From: a virus
DNA length: 29,503 nucleotides
Direction: 5' to 3' (one strand)
Virus record (IMG/VR): IMGVR_UViG_3300017767_000077
Location: 1-29,503 of that record
A model generated the notes under the pieces. The model saw only the letters and a program-made list of their open reading frames with translations, was not told where the DNA came from and ran no database searches. Below, in pieces: positions 18,986 through 28,449 of the stretch. The position numbers and the translations under genes were made by a program. Each line of letters begins with the position of its first letter. Position 1 is the first letter of the stretch.

Positions 18986-20469
18986 GTACATATACAAAGA
19001 TAAACGTTAGAAGCCCATTCTATTTACACCTTGTAGAACCAAGTCCACCATTACCAGACTATGATTGTACAGTAGCAGGGTTAGTAGGATTTGAAGTAGA
19101 TAATCAAGGTATTATTACTTTGCCAAGTCCTGCTGTTGGTGTAATAGATTCTATATCAAGTGATGATGGTGATTTTTCAAATAACAAATTCCCAGCAGAA
19201 GGTACTGATACATCAAGAACAATAAAAGTAAAACTACTTATACCTACAGGATATGCAAACACAAGTGATATATTTTTAGAATGCCCTGTAACTGCAACAC
19301 AACCCGGAACAACAAGTTCAGTAGTACAACCAACTGTATGTTCTGGCGGCCCTGCAACAAGTGGTTCTATTGGTGGACAAAGTTTAAGTGTAGGTGGTTC
19401 AAGTGTAGATATTGATTTAGCAGGGTTTTTTACAAGTGAAACTACTTATGCTTTTTCTAACTTAAACCCTAATTTAGTAACAGCAGCTTTAAGTGGTAGT
19501 ACATTAACATTATCACCAAATGTTATAGCAGGATCAACAACTGTTTATGGTATTGGTAGGGATAATAGTTATCCAGCAACTTGTGAAGCAACACAAAGCA
19601 TAGCAGTAACAGTTACAGATAGCACAAGTGCGTTTAGTTGTACCTCACCTACAAACCCAGCTTTACAAGGTGGAAGTATTAGTCAGGCAGGTGCAATAAC
19701 AAACCCATCAACAATAGGTACGATAACAAAAATAATGGCAACATCTGGTGGAGGTGCTATTACAAGTGTAGCAGCAAACAATACAGCAAATCCAATATCA
19801 CATACTTTGTTTTTTGATATTACAGTACCATCAGGTTATTCTAACGCAAGTGCTACGGTAGAGTGTAGTGCAACGTTTTCACAAGTAGGTACAGCACCAG
19901 CTACATTTACTTGTGCATTAGCTAATCTAACAGGTCAAGCAATAGCAAGAAACGGTGCTATATTTTTAGGTACTGCTGCTCAAGGAACAGTTAAAAGTTT
20001 TACAGCACCTACAACACCTTTTACAGATGTAGCAACTGATACTTCAAGAACGGTAGTATACCAAGTAGAAATACCAGCAGGATATGCAAATGCAGGATCA
20101 ACAATAGATTGCCCTATAACAATGGATCAACCAGCAACAGTAAGTATATGTGGTTCAAACAATTACTTTATTAGTTCTGGTAAAACAACGCTAAAAGGTC
20201 ATTGTAATGCATCTTATGGTGCTAACAAAGCAATAACATCAACAGGAGGTAGTTTAGGTAATTTAGATCAATCACAAATATGTGAAGGTGGAGTTGCTTT
20301 TGATGGTAAAGGTTTATATTATGGTGTATTTACTTCATCTGCTGCAAATGCAATAGGAGCAGTAGGTACATCTTATTATGTAATAAAAATAGAAAGTACA
20401 GGAATAGTAAGTCAATTTGGTATAGTTACTTGTGATGTACTTGGTGGCGGAGCAAGTGTAATAGTATAA
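18982..20469 (+). CDS. Ig-like-repeat virion structural protein, possibly the major tail protein
   Basis: A 495-residue Thr/Ser/Ala/Gly-rich beta protein. Three similar units lie at about residues 26-108, 218-303 and 309-384, each with a DTSRTI-x(5)-IPxGYAN-x(4)-I-x-CPhT-x-x-QP-like end (IKVKLLIPTGYANTSDIFLE, FDITVPSGYSNASATVEC, QVEIPAGYANAGSTIDCPIT). Residues about 117-212 form a distinct Ig/cadherin-like domain. Each unit contains Cys residues that could pair. It is the only tail-tube-sized beta protein between the gp10-like gene and the Dit-like gene, so it may be the tail tube or a tube decoration. Receptor or carbohydrate binding by the repeats is also possible. Confidence 0.6.
   Translation: MSTYTKINVRSPFYLHLVEPSPPLPDYDCTVAGLVGFEVDNQGIITLPSPAVGVIDSISSDDGDFSNNKFPAEGTDTSRTIKVKLLIPTGYANTSDIFLECPVTATQPGTTSSVVQPTVCSGGPATSGSIGGQSLSVGGSSVDIDLAGFFTSETTYAFSNLNPNLVTAALSGSTLTLSPNVIAGSTTVYGIGRDNSYPATCEATQSIAVTVTDSTSAFSCTSPTNPALQGGSISQAGAITNPSTIGTITKIMATSGGGAITSVAANNTANPISHTLFFDITVPSGYSNASATVECSATFSQVGTAPATFTCALANLTGQAIARNGAIFLGTAAQGTVKSFTAPTTPFTDVATDTSRTVVYQVEIPAGYANAGSTIDCPITMDQPATVSICGSNNYFISSGKTTLKGHCNASYGANKAITSTGGSLGNLDQSQICEGGVAFDGKGLYYGVFTSSAANAIGAVGTSYYVIKIESTGIVSQFGIVTCDVLGGGASVIV
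19057..20133 (+). repeat. Three diverged Ig-like repeats in the tail structural gene
   Basis: Protein-level repeats at about 19057-19305, 19633-19890 and 19906-20133, with an Ig/cadherin-like domain inserted between the first and second. The shared core is I-P-x-G-Y-x-N followed by a Cys-containing strand. Confidence 0.6.
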
Positions 20470-20473
20470 AATT

Positions 20474-21454
20474 ATGAGTTTAAAAAGTGTAGTAGTAGAT
20501 TTATATGTATGGGATGGTACGGTATCAGATCAACCTGTATCACCTGCATATACAATAAATAAAAGTGTTATAAGTGGACAAACAAACATTACTTTAGAAA
20601 TAGCAGAACTTGTTAGAGATTTTATAACTATAACTTTCAATGATGATTATAATTCTATTGCAAGATATGTTAGAACAGTTGTAAGTTCTTTTGATGATAG
20701 TGATGAACCTTTTGATACTAACCCTATTGTAACTGATTACGTTGCTTTAGATGGCTATGGATATTTTGAAGAAGGCACAAACCCAGAATTAGATAGACAC
20801 GCTTTAATAAGTGCTACCAATATATATTTACCAGAAGGTACAGCAGGTAAGTTACCAATATTTGCAGAAGGTGTAGGTAAGGTTATAATAGATGGTGTAA
20901 CAACACAAATAACAGATAATGGTAATACAAACCAAAAAATACAATACGTTACAAAACCAGCAGATAAATCATCAATACAAGTTTATGATACAGATGATAC
21001 TACACTTAAAAAAACAATAACAATATCTAATATTTGTGAACCAAAGTACACATCATTTAAAGTAACCTTTGTCAACAAGTTCGGTGCATTCCAAGATTTA
21101 TATTTCTTTAAGAAAACAAGCGAAGTAACAAACGTAACAGATGAGTTATTTAAAAAGAATATAATAACAAATACCTCATCAAACTATAACACCTACGATA
21201 ACCAAAGAGGTAGAATGAATGTAAATGCACAAACATCTTTATCTATGAATACAGGTTTTATAAAAGAAAATATGAACCAAACAATAGAAGAACTGTTTTA
21301 TAGTGAGAATGTTTATATAAGATATGAAAACAAAACCCTTGCAGTAATACCTAAATCTAAATCATTACAATACAAAACTTCTTTAAATGACAAACTAATA
21401 AATTATACAGTAGACTTTGATTTTGCTTTTGATAGAATTAATAATGTTAGATAA
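20474..21454 (+). CDS. Distal tail-like structural protein
   Basis: A 326-residue beta-rich protein. The N-terminus (KSVVVDLYVWDGTVSDQPV) and the ITLEIAELVRDFITITFND segment, together with FVNKFGAFQDLYFFKKTSEV and GFIKENMNQTIEELFYSENV, match a structural family I know as conserved between the tail tube and the large baseplate protein of flavobacterial phages. The position suggests a distal tail (Dit) role joining the tube to the hub. It ends with the stop/ATG overlap of the hub gene. Confidence 0.6.
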   Translation: MSLKSVVVDLYVWDGTVSDQPVSPAYTINKSVISGQTNITLEIAELVRDFITITFNDDYNSIARYVRTVVSSFDDSDEPFDTNPIVTDYVALDGYGYFEEGTNPELDRHALISATNIYLPEGTAGKLPIFAEGVGKVIIDGVTTQITDNGNTNQKIQYVTKPADKSSIQVYDTDDTTLKKTITISNICEPKYTSFKVTFVNKFGAFQDLYFFKKTSEVTNVTDELFKKNIITNTSSNYNTYDNQRGRMNVNAQTSLSMNTGFIKENMNQTIEELFYSENVYIRYENKTLAVIPKSKSLQYKTSLNDKLINYTVDFDFAFDRINNVR

Positions 21455-24400
21455 TGCTACAACTACAAATATTTTTTGATGGTCAACAGGTTGAACTGTT
21501 TAAGGATGAAAGCATTGTATTAACACAATCAATACAAGACATAAAAGATATACAAAAAGTGTTTGTACCTTTTACACAAACCTTTAATGTACCTGCTTCT
21601 AAAATAAACAACAAAATATTTCAACACTTTTACAATTTTAACATAGAAGGTTTTGATGCACGTAAAAAAACACCATCTGAATTATACCTCAACTACAAGC
21701 TATTTAAAAAAGGTAAAATAAAACTTGAAGGTGTACAGCTTAAAAACAACGAACCACATACATACAAACTTACTTTTTTTGGTGATACTATAAACTTAAA
21801 AGATGTAGTAGGCGAAGATAAATTAACAGCGTTAGATCAATTAGGCAAGTATGCTTTTGATTGGACTGATACTAATGTATCTACATATATGTCAAACGGT
21901 TTAGATGTTGTTACACCTACAGGTACAATGACTGATGCTGTAATAGTACCTTTAATAACGCACACCGCAAGGTTATTATTTGATAGTAATTCAGCAGTAG
22001 TAAATACTGATACTATTAAAAACATAAATCCAGCAGCAGGTACAAATACAGATTATGGTGTGCCTTATAGTCAATTAAAACCTGCAATTAGATTACTTGC
22101 TATAATACAAGCAATAGAAATACAATACGGTTTAACATTTAGTACAGACTTTTTTAACAGTACAAATACTGCTTTCTTTAATTTGTATATGTGGATGCAC
22201 AACAAAGAAGGTGATTTCCAAGCTAATCAAGATGCACAATATCAAGGTATAAATATTACAAACAAAATAGATGATAAACAATTTTTTACAGGTTTTAAAA
22301 ATGCAAGTTACACTTCTCTTTTAAGTGATATAATTGCAAGACAATATTTTAATAATAAAAACTTTCATAAAATATTTAGAAAAATGAATGTTACAGTAGT
22401 ACCTTCTGGTTCTGCTGTTTATTCTTTAATTATTAAAAAAGATGGTCAAGAGTTTCAAAGATATGAAAACTTAACAGGTACAACATCATTAGGGCAAACA
22501 GGTACAATTAAAGATAAGGATTGGTTAGAACACGAAGATGGTATATTTATTTATTTTATTGAAACCGATACAAATTCAAGTTATACAATAACAGTACAAC
22601 TTTTAGTAGGAAAAAAAGGTATAGGTAGGCAACATCCTACAGGTTCATTTCAATTAACAGCAGAAAAAAATTCTGATCCTGCAAACCCTTTACAATTAGT
22701 ACCTGATATAAAAATAATTGATTTCCTTACAGGTATTTTTAAAATGTTTAATTTAACAGCATTTCAAGATAACGATGGTATTATACAGGTAAATACATTA
22801 GATGATTTTTATGCAAGTAGCACAACGGTACACGATATAACACCTTTTGTAGATAAAACTGAAACTATAACCGATACGGTATTACCTTTTAAAGAAATAG
22901 ATTTTAGTTTTGAAGGTACAGAAAGTTTTTTAGCAAATAATCATTTACAAATAGCAGGTACAGATTGGGGTTCTTTAAGATCAGATGGTGAAAATGAACA
23001 AGCAACAAATAAATATGATGGTCAACCTTATAGTGTAGAATTACCTTTTGAGCATTTTAAATATGAACATTTATACATACAAGCAAACAATGTTGTTAGT
23101 GCAAACGATAGTGGTGTACAATATGGTTATTCTGTTGATGAAAGCCAAAGTCCTTATCTTGGTAAACCTCTTATATTTTATGCTGTAAATTCAACAGCAA
23201 CAATACGAACATTAAATTTAACAAAAACAGCAGGAGCATCTGTAGCAAATCCATATATACCATTAAATTGTGAAGATAAAGGAAGTACTTCATTAGTAGG
23301 AAAACAAAGTATAAATTTTAATGCTGAATTTGATGAATTTTCAAGGCAAGTAAATAATAAAAGTTTATTTAAAACTTATTATGAAACTTATATTAAAGAT
23401 GTATTTGATGCAAGAAAAAGGCTTACAAGTGTAAAAGCGTATTTGCCAATGAACATTATTTATAAATTAGATTTAGCAGATAAGTTTATTTTAAATAATA
23501 ATGAATATAGAATTAATAAAATATCTACAAACTTTGAAACCGAACAAAGTAGTTTAGAATTAACAAATATATTTGAAGAACCTGTATTTAAGCAATTAAA
23601 AGTAGTACAAGATAATTGTTTAACAGTTGACACCGATACAATTACTTCTGATACAATAGATGTTAAAGTAGATTCAGGATGTGATAACCAATTTACATTG
23701 CCAAGTATAAAAACAGGTATACCAAGTGCAACAGTAAACAACCCATCAAGTGTATTTACTGACACAAGTTTAACAGTTACACCACCTACAATAGCAACTC
23801 ATCAAATACCTGTTTCTACAACAACAAAAGTATTCTTTAGCCACCAAATAACTGCAATAGGCAAGGTAGGTAATACACAAAAATTAGATGAGTACGGATA
23901 TTTATATTCTACATCTTCTACAAATTTAAGTTCAACAGATGACATAGATACTTTAAAAGCATTTGGTGATGTTACTACTGTACCATTTACACCAACGTTA
24001 GCAGTTATTAAAGTTCTATTAGATAATGGTTTATCAGTAAAAAGCACTTATGAGAAAGCAGGTTTAACACATCCTGCAATACTTTATTATAGATTCTATG
24101 CAAGAACTAACACCGATGTACAAAACGATAAAGCAGATGCAATAAGTAGTGTTGTAACCGCATCTACAGTACCATCAGCAGTTACACAATACAACAATGC
24201 AAGTGGTGAAAATCTTTATGGTATTTTAGGTACAGCAGGATATATGAATGCAAAATCACCACAACACAACTTATCAAAAAATAATTTTACAATATATGGT
24301 GCTGAAGATCAAGATGGATTTACAATTTCAAATGTTTTACAACCAAACGAAACAGCAGTAAAACAAATAGTAGAATGGTTAACAAGTATAGATAACCCAA

Positions 24401-24639
24401 CAGCAGGTACTTATTATCCTATATCACATACATTTAAAGCTATAGATAGATTTGGTGCGGATAATTCAGCAGGATTTAATATGAGTAATAAAACAAATGC
24501 TTTTGTTAAATATCATATGTATTTAAATGCATACCCTATTGTAATGATTAAAGGTGGTACAGTTACAGGAACTGTAGCAAGTGGAACAAAGCAGTTAGGT
24601 TTAGCATTTACAGTTCAAGATTTACAAAGTACCTCATAA
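21454..24639 (+). CDS. Large baseplate hub/tail-associated protein
   Basis: A 1061-residue protein, the largest in the window. The N-terminus (QLQIFFDGQQVELFKDESIV, then LTQSIQDIKDIQKVF, FNVPASKINNKIFQHFYNF and GFDARKKTPSELYLNYK) is the typical start of large tail proteins in Bacteroidetes phages, with a gp27/Tal-like hub role. The middle (about 400-700) is alpha/beta and contains an ITDTVLPFKEIDFSFEGTE block. From about 720 onward the protein is Thr/Ser-rich and beta-prone (SATVNNPSSVFTDTSLTVTP), probably fibronectin-like domains and a tip domain for host contact. No peptidase motif is seen. Confidence 0.7.
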   Translation: MLQLQIFFDGQQVELFKDESIVLTQSIQDIKDIQKVFVPFTQTFNVPASKINNKIFQHFYNFNIEGFDARKKTPSELYLNYKLFKKGKIKLEGVQLKNNEPHTYKLTFFGDTINLKDVVGEDKLTALDQLGKYAFDWTDTNVSTYMSNGLDVVTPTGTMTDAVIVPLITHTARLLFDSNSAVVNTDTIKNINPAAGTNTDYGVPYSQLKPAIRLLAIIQAIEIQYGLTFSTDFFNSTNTAFFNLYMWMHNKEGDFQANQDAQYQGINITNKIDDKQFFTGFKNASYTSLLSDIIARQYFNNKNFHKIFRKMNVTVVPSGSAVYSLIIKKDGQEFQRYENLTGTTSLGQTGTIKDKDWLEHEDGIFIYFIETDTNSSYTITVQLLVGKKGIGRQHPTGSFQLTAEKNSDPANPLQLVPDIKIIDFLTGIFKMFNLTAFQDNDGIIQVNTLDDFYASSTTVHDITPFVDKTETITDTVLPFKEIDFSFEGTESFLANNHLQIAGTDWGSLRSDGENEQATNKYDGQPYSVELPFEHFKYEHLYIQANNVVSANDSGVQYGYSVDESQSPYLGKPLIFYAVNSTATIRTLNLTKTAGASVANPYIPLNCEDKGSTSLVGKQSINFNAEFDEFSRQVNNKSLFKTYYETYIKDVFDARKRLTSVKAYLPMNIIYKLDLADKFILNNNEYRINKISTNFETEQSSLELTNIFEEPVFKQLKVVQDNCLTVDTDTITSDTIDVKVDSGCDNQFTLPSIKTGIPSATVNNPSSVFTDTSLTVTPPTIATHQIPVSTTTKVFFSHQITAIGKVGNTQKLDEYGYLYSTSSTNLSSTDDIDTLKAFGDVTTVPFTPTLAVIKVLLDNGLSVKSTYEKAGLTHPAILYYRFYARTNTDVQNDKADAISSVVTASTVPSAVTQYNNASGENLYGILGTAGYMNAKSPQHNLSKNNFTIYGAEDQDGFTISNVLQPNETAVKQIVEWLTSIDNPTAGTYYPISHTFKAIDRFGADNSAGFNMSNKTNAFVKYHMYLNAYPIVMIKGGTVTGTVASGTKQLGLAFTVQDLQSTS

Positions 24640-24649
24640 ACAAAAAGAT

Positions 24650-24790
24650 ATGATACAGAATATATTAGATTTATTAGAATTTGCAAGAAGCGAGAAATGG
24701 AACGGACAATATATAGATATAGCTATGGGTAAAAATAAATACCCTGAATCAATAAGAGAAGCGTACAAACAATTTAAGAAATGGCAGTAA
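24650..24790 (+). CDS. Small protein upstream of the tape measure, hypothetical
   Basis: A 46-residue protein, MIQNILDLLEFARSEKWNGQ followed by YIDIAMGKNKYPESIREAYK and a short basic end. Soluble, two helices by pattern. It fills most of the gap between the hub and tape measure genes and overlaps the latter by 10 bases. No family recognised. Confidence 0.5.
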   Translation: MIQNILDLLEFARSEKWNGQYIDIAMGKNKYPESIREAYKQFKKWQ

Positions 24791-26352
24791 AAAAAACAAT
24801 AGAGTTAGAAGCTAAAGTAGACAAGGCTCAAAAAGATTTAGATGGTGTAGCAAAAAGTGTACAACGCATAGATGACAACCTTGAAGATGTTAAAGACACA
24901 ACAAGTGGTGTTTCTAAAGGTGTAAAAGGTATTGGTACTGCCATAAAAGCTGCTGGTATTGGTTTAGCTATTGCAGCATTTTCTAAACTTGCAGAAGTAT
25001 TTAATGAAAACCAAAAAGTAACAGATGCATTTAGTACTGCTTTTGAAGCATTAAGTTTAGCTTTTAATGACTTTTTTAAATTCCTTGATGCAAACGTAGG
25101 TACTGTTATAGATTACTTTAAAGGTATTTTTGATGATCCTGTACAATCAATTAAAAATTTTGGTGCATCTATTAAACAAGGCATTATAGATAGATTAAAA
25201 CAAGGGTTAGAAGCATTAGGTTTATTTGGTAAAGCAGCTATTAAGTTTTTTGCAGGTGATTTTGCTGGTGCAGCACTTACTGCTAAACAAGCATCAAAAG
25301 AATTATTTGATATAGTAACAGGAGAAGATGGTGGGTTTGAAAAAATAACTGAATCTGTAAAAACAGCAGTAAATGGAATAACTGAATATGCTAAATCAAC
25401 TGTAAAAGCAGCAAAAGATACTGTAAATTTAAATAAACAAGCTGAATTAGCAAATGTTATTAATCAAGGGCTAATAGAAAAGTATGATAGACAAGCAGAA
25501 CAACAAAGACAAATAAGAGATGATGAAAGTAAAACTATTGAAGAACGTATTGCTGCAAATAATAGGTTAGGAGAAATACTTGATGAGCAAAGTGAAAAAA
25601 TGCTTGAAAATGTTGACATAACAATTAGAGCAGCACAAGCAGAATTTGATAAAAACCAAAATCAAGAAAATGCTATTGCTTTACAAGAAGCATTAAATGA
25701 AAGAGCAGCAGTACTTGCACAAATAGAAGGGTTTAGATCAGAACAATTAATTAATAGAATTTCTTTAGAACGTGAAGCAGGTGAACAAAAAATTGAACTT
25801 CTTGAAAAAGAAATAGAATTAGAAGAACAAAAGAAACAAGCTGTTAATGATGCTTTAGATGCTGTAATAGATGCAGCAGGAGCAGAAACAAAAATAGGTA
25901 GGGCATTATTTATTGCTAAACAAGCTATGTTAATTAAAGAACAAATAATGGAAGCTAAAGCAACTTTGCAAAGAATAACATTAAAAGCAAGTGAAGCTGC
26001 TGTAGATGTAGCAAAAGGTGCATCAGGTACAGCTAAAGTAGGGTTTCCACAAAATATACCTTTATTAGCTGCATTTGCAATACAAGCAGCAGGTATAATT
26101 ATGGCAATTAAATCAGCAGTAAGTGCTGCTAAAGGTTCAGCATCACAAATGGGTGGTGGCGGAGCAGGAGGTGCAGCATCTACACCAGCACCTCCATCAT
26201 TTAATATTGTAGGAGCAGCACCTGAAAACCAATTAGCACAAGCAATAGGTGAACAAGAAGAAAAACCTATAAAAGCATTTGTAGTAAGTAACGAAGTAAC
26301 TAACGCACAAGCATTAGAACGTAATATAGTAGAAGGTGCTTCAATTGGATAA
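24781..26352 (+). CDS. Tail tape measure protein
   Basis: A 523-residue mostly helical protein. A charged coiled-coil start (KVDKAQKDLDGVAKSVQRID) leads to a hydrophobic Gly/Ala segment (GIGTAIKAAGIGLAIAAFSK, 50-69), long heptad regions (about 215-355, including QRQIRDDESKTIEERIAANN), a second hydrophobic segment (NIPLLAAFAIQAAGIIMAIK), a Gly-rich linker (MGGGGAGGAAS), and the C-terminal IKAFVVSNEVTNAQALERNI. The last block recurs in tape measures of Bacteroidetes phages. The protein sets tail length and is threaded out at infection. It is short, implying a short tail if the usual length relation holds. It lies after the hub gene, not directly after the chaperone. Confidence 0.78.
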   Translation: MAVKKTIELEAKVDKAQKDLDGVAKSVQRIDDNLEDVKDTTSGVSKGVKGIGTAIKAAGIGLAIAAFSKLAEVFNENQKVTDAFSTAFEALSLAFNDFFKFLDANVGTVIDYFKGIFDDPVQSIKNFGASIKQGIIDRLKQGLEALGLFGKAAIKFFAGDFAGAALTAKQASKELFDIVTGEDGGFEKITESVKTAVNGITEYAKSTVKAAKDTVNLNKQAELANVINQGLIEKYDRQAEQQRQIRDDESKTIEERIAANNRLGEILDEQSEKMLENVDITIRAAQAEFDKNQNQENAIALQEALNERAAVLAQIEGFRSEQLINRISLEREAGEQKIELLEKEIELEEQKKQAVNDALDAVIDAAGAETKIGRALFIAKQAMLIKEQIMEAKATLQRITLKASEAAVDVAKGASGTAKVGFPQNIPLLAAFAIQAAGIIMAIKSAVSAAKGSASQMGGGGAGGAASTPAPPSFNIVGAAPENQLAQAIGEQEEKPIKAFVVSNEVTNAQALERNIVEGASIG

Positions 26353-26381
26353 CAAAATAGATAAATAATTATTGTATTAAT

Positions 26382-27284
26382 ATGGACATAGTAGAACTTT
26401 TTATAGATGAAAATGATGAGGTTTCTGGAATAGAAGCAATATCAGTAGTAGAAAACCCAGCAATAGAAGAAAACTTTATAGCATTAAAAAACCAAGAGTT
26501 TAAACTTGCAGAGGTAGACAAAGAAAAGCGTATCCTTATGGGTGCTGCTTTAATACCTAACAAACCTATTTACAGACAAAGTGGTGAGCAGGAGTATTAT
26601 ATATATTTTAGTCAAGCAACTGTAAGAAAAGCAAGTGAATTATTCTTTATAAAAGGTAATCAAAACAATTCAACATTAGAACACCAATTAGAACTCAAAG
26701 GTTTAACTGCTGTAGAAAGTTGGATAGTAGAAAGTGAACAAGATAAAAGCAGAATGTACGATTTAAATGTGCCTATTGGTACTTGGATGGTATCTATGAA
26801 AGTAAACAACGATGATGTTTGGAAAAAAGTAAAAGCAGGTGAGGTAAAAGGCTTTAGTATAGAAGGTTACTTTGCTGACAAATTAGAAAGACCAAATGAA
26901 CCTGTAAAAGATAAAATGAGTAAAGAAGAAATAGCTGAAGCTAAAATAGAAGAACTAAAACAATTATTTAGTACTGAAAAAGTAGATTTAGCTATAAACA
27001 ATGAATTAAAATTAAATGCTGAACAATTACAAACTAAATTAAATAAAGCAGTAGCTGATTATAAAAAAGGATTAAAACAAGTTAGAATAACAGCAGCAAA
27101 CACCTTAAAAAGATCTGAAAAACAATTTTTCGTATTAGCTAAAGAATTTAAAAATTATTCACGAAAAGCTAAAGAATTAGGAGTAAAAAAAGCAGAAAAA
27201 GAATTTAATAGATTATACAAAATTTGTGATAAATACTATTTAGATGCAGGTTTATATGCAGAAGCAGCAGAAAAATTTAATTAA
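26382..27284 (+). CDS. XkdF-like prohead serine protease with C-terminal helical domain
   Basis: A 300-residue protein. The N-terminal about 170 residues are the XkdF-like/S78-type protease: KRILMGAALIPNKPIYRQ, YYIYFSQATVRKASELFF, NQNNSTLEHQ (His101), VESWIVESEQDKS, GTWMVSMKVNNDDVW and VKAGEVKGFSIEGYF with the nucleophile Ser159. It would cleave scaffold and capsid proteins during head maturation. Residues about 179-300 are a separate helical domain opening FSTEKVDLAIN that is repeated in the two free-standing genes at 27685 and 28046, perhaps a scaffold-like part. Confidence 0.88.
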   Translation: MDIVELFIDENDEVSGIEAISVVENPAIEENFIALKNQEFKLAEVDKEKRILMGAALIPNKPIYRQSGEQEYYIYFSQATVRKASELFFIKGNQNNSTLEHQLELKGLTAVESWIVESEQDKSRMYDLNVPIGTWMVSMKVNNDDVWKKVKAGEVKGFSIEGYFADKLERPNEPVKDKMSKEEIAEAKIEELKQLFSTEKVDLAINNELKLNAEQLQTKLNKAVADYKKGLKQVRITAANTLKRSEKQFFVLAKEFKNYSRKAKELGVKKAEKEFNRLYKICDKYYLDAGLYAEAAEKFN

Positions 27285-27647
27285 ATGAGTAGAATACCAA
27301 GTCCACAATCAGGTCGTAGAGGTTGCTTATGTAAAAATGGTACATATTCTATAGAATGTTGTGATGGTAGTTTTGAAGCACAAGGAGTAGGAAATGTTAC
27401 AGGAATAATAGAAACACCAAGTGCAGGAGAATACGGTTATAGGGTACAAAAATGTGGACATAGCCAAAAAAAACACTTTTACGGTTCTACACAATTAGTA
27501 ATAGGCAATGTATATTATATAAATGCAGACCACGATAACCACGATGGTTGTTATACCGTATTAAGCCAAGACCAAACTGCACACGGTCATCATTTTAGTG
27601 CTGTAACATTATATAACGATTGTGCAGCGTGTCAAGCAGCAAACTAA
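27285..27647 (+). CDS. Cys/His-rich conserved phage protein, unknown function
   Basis: A 120-residue protein, directly after the protease stop (0-base gap). The start MSRIPSPQSGRRGCLCKNGT, then YSIECCDGSFEAQGVGN, is a conserved opening I know from flavobacterial phage head modules. Further Cys/His clusters follow (KCGHSQKKHF, HDNHDGC, HGHHF, CAACQ). The nine Cys and many His suggest zinc binding or disulfides in the virion. Role unknown, probably structural by position. Confidence 0.6.
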   Translation: MSRIPSPQSGRRGCLCKNGTYSIECCDGSFEAQGVGNVTGIIETPSAGEYGYRVQKCGHSQKKHFYGSTQLVIGNVYYINADHDNHDGCYTVLSQDQTAHGHHFSAVTLYNDCAACQAAN

Positions 27648-27684
27648 AAACACAACAAACAGTTAAATATATTATTATATAAAT

Positions 27685-28044
27685 ATGGATTCAAAAACAA
27701 AAGAGATACTACAAAAGTTTTCTACTCAAAAGGTTGATTTGGCTTTAGCAGATGATGCTAAAAAGTTAAATAGTAAGTTTTTTCAAATAGATGAAGATAC
27801 CGCAGGTGGTTTTGTTGTTAAAGCTGAACAAGGATATGAAAAAATGCTAAATAAATATGAATCTTTAAAAAAACAAATAAATTTAACAATGCCTAAACTT
27901 GAACAAGCTGTAAAAGAACTTGGTATTAATAGAAATAACTTTCAAGTATTAGATGATTTAGATAGAAGAAAAGAAGATATAGATGAAAGAATATCTTTAA
28001 TAAGGAAAAACATTAACAATTTAAAATCAATACAAGTTTATTAA
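27685..28044 (+). CDS. Paralogue 1 of the protease C-terminal domain
   Basis: A 119-residue helical protein. Its opening TKEILQKFSTQKVDLALADD parallels ELKQLFSTEKVDLAIN of the protease C-terminal domain, and both continue with LN, a long helix, a K(E)LGI/LGV step and a final helix. It differs by a GGFVVKAEQGYEKMLNKYES segment. It is followed by a 1-base gap and a second paralogue. Likely a head-assembly (scaffold or accessory) protein; function not known. Confidence 0.5.
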   Translation: MDSKTKEILQKFSTQKVDLALADDAKKLNSKFFQIDEDTAGGFVVKAEQGYEKMLNKYESLKKQINLTMPKLEQAVKELGINRNNFQVLDDLDRRKEDIDERISLIRKNINNLKSIQVY

Positions 28045-28045
28045 T

Positions 28046-28411
28046 ATGAAACCAGACGTAAAAAGAATACTTACCAAGTTAAGTGAAAACAAGGTTGAAT
28101 TAGCAAAAAAACCATCTTCAATATTAAATGATGCAAATAAATTAGATAATAAACTAAAAGGGTTAGAGTCTAAAATAGAAAAGGCTTATCTTAATTATAA
28201 GCAAATTCAAAAAGAATGGGTTAATACTTTATCTGATATAAATTCAGATGCGGATAAATTAGAAGATGATTTAGTTAAAATTTTAGATGCTGCACAAGAG
28301 ATAGGAGTAGATGGTAGACAAATAGATGGGTTTTCCAAAGCTGCTGATTTAGTAACTTTTGTGCAAAAAATTTCAACTAATGGAAAAAATTTATATCCAC
28401 CTGTAAAATAA
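28046..28411 (+). CDS. Paralogue 2 of the protease C-terminal domain
   Basis: A 121-residue helical protein opening VKRILTKLSENKVELAKKPS, again matching the [FL]S-x-x-KV[DE]LA motif. It has an LNDANKLDNKLKGLESKIEK helix, then an AAQEIGVDGRQIDGF step like the GI/GV step of the other two. It is the third copy of this domain within 1.5 kb. It lies before the scaffold-like gene, suggesting head assembly. Confidence 0.5.
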   Translation: MKPDVKRILTKLSENKVELAKKPSSILNDANKLDNKLKGLESKIEKAYLNYKQIQKEWVNTLSDINSDADKLEDDLVKILDAAQEIGVDGRQIDGFSKAADLVTFVQKISTNGKNLYPPVK

Positions 28412-28449
28412 AAACATAACAAACTAATTACTAATTTATTGTAATATAT

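Noticed and set aside
27670-27687. TATAAATA-like string that resembles a T4 late promoter
   Set aside because: In sequence this AT-rich such strings arise by chance; no T4-type late sigma is recognised and the string is not repeated before other late genes.
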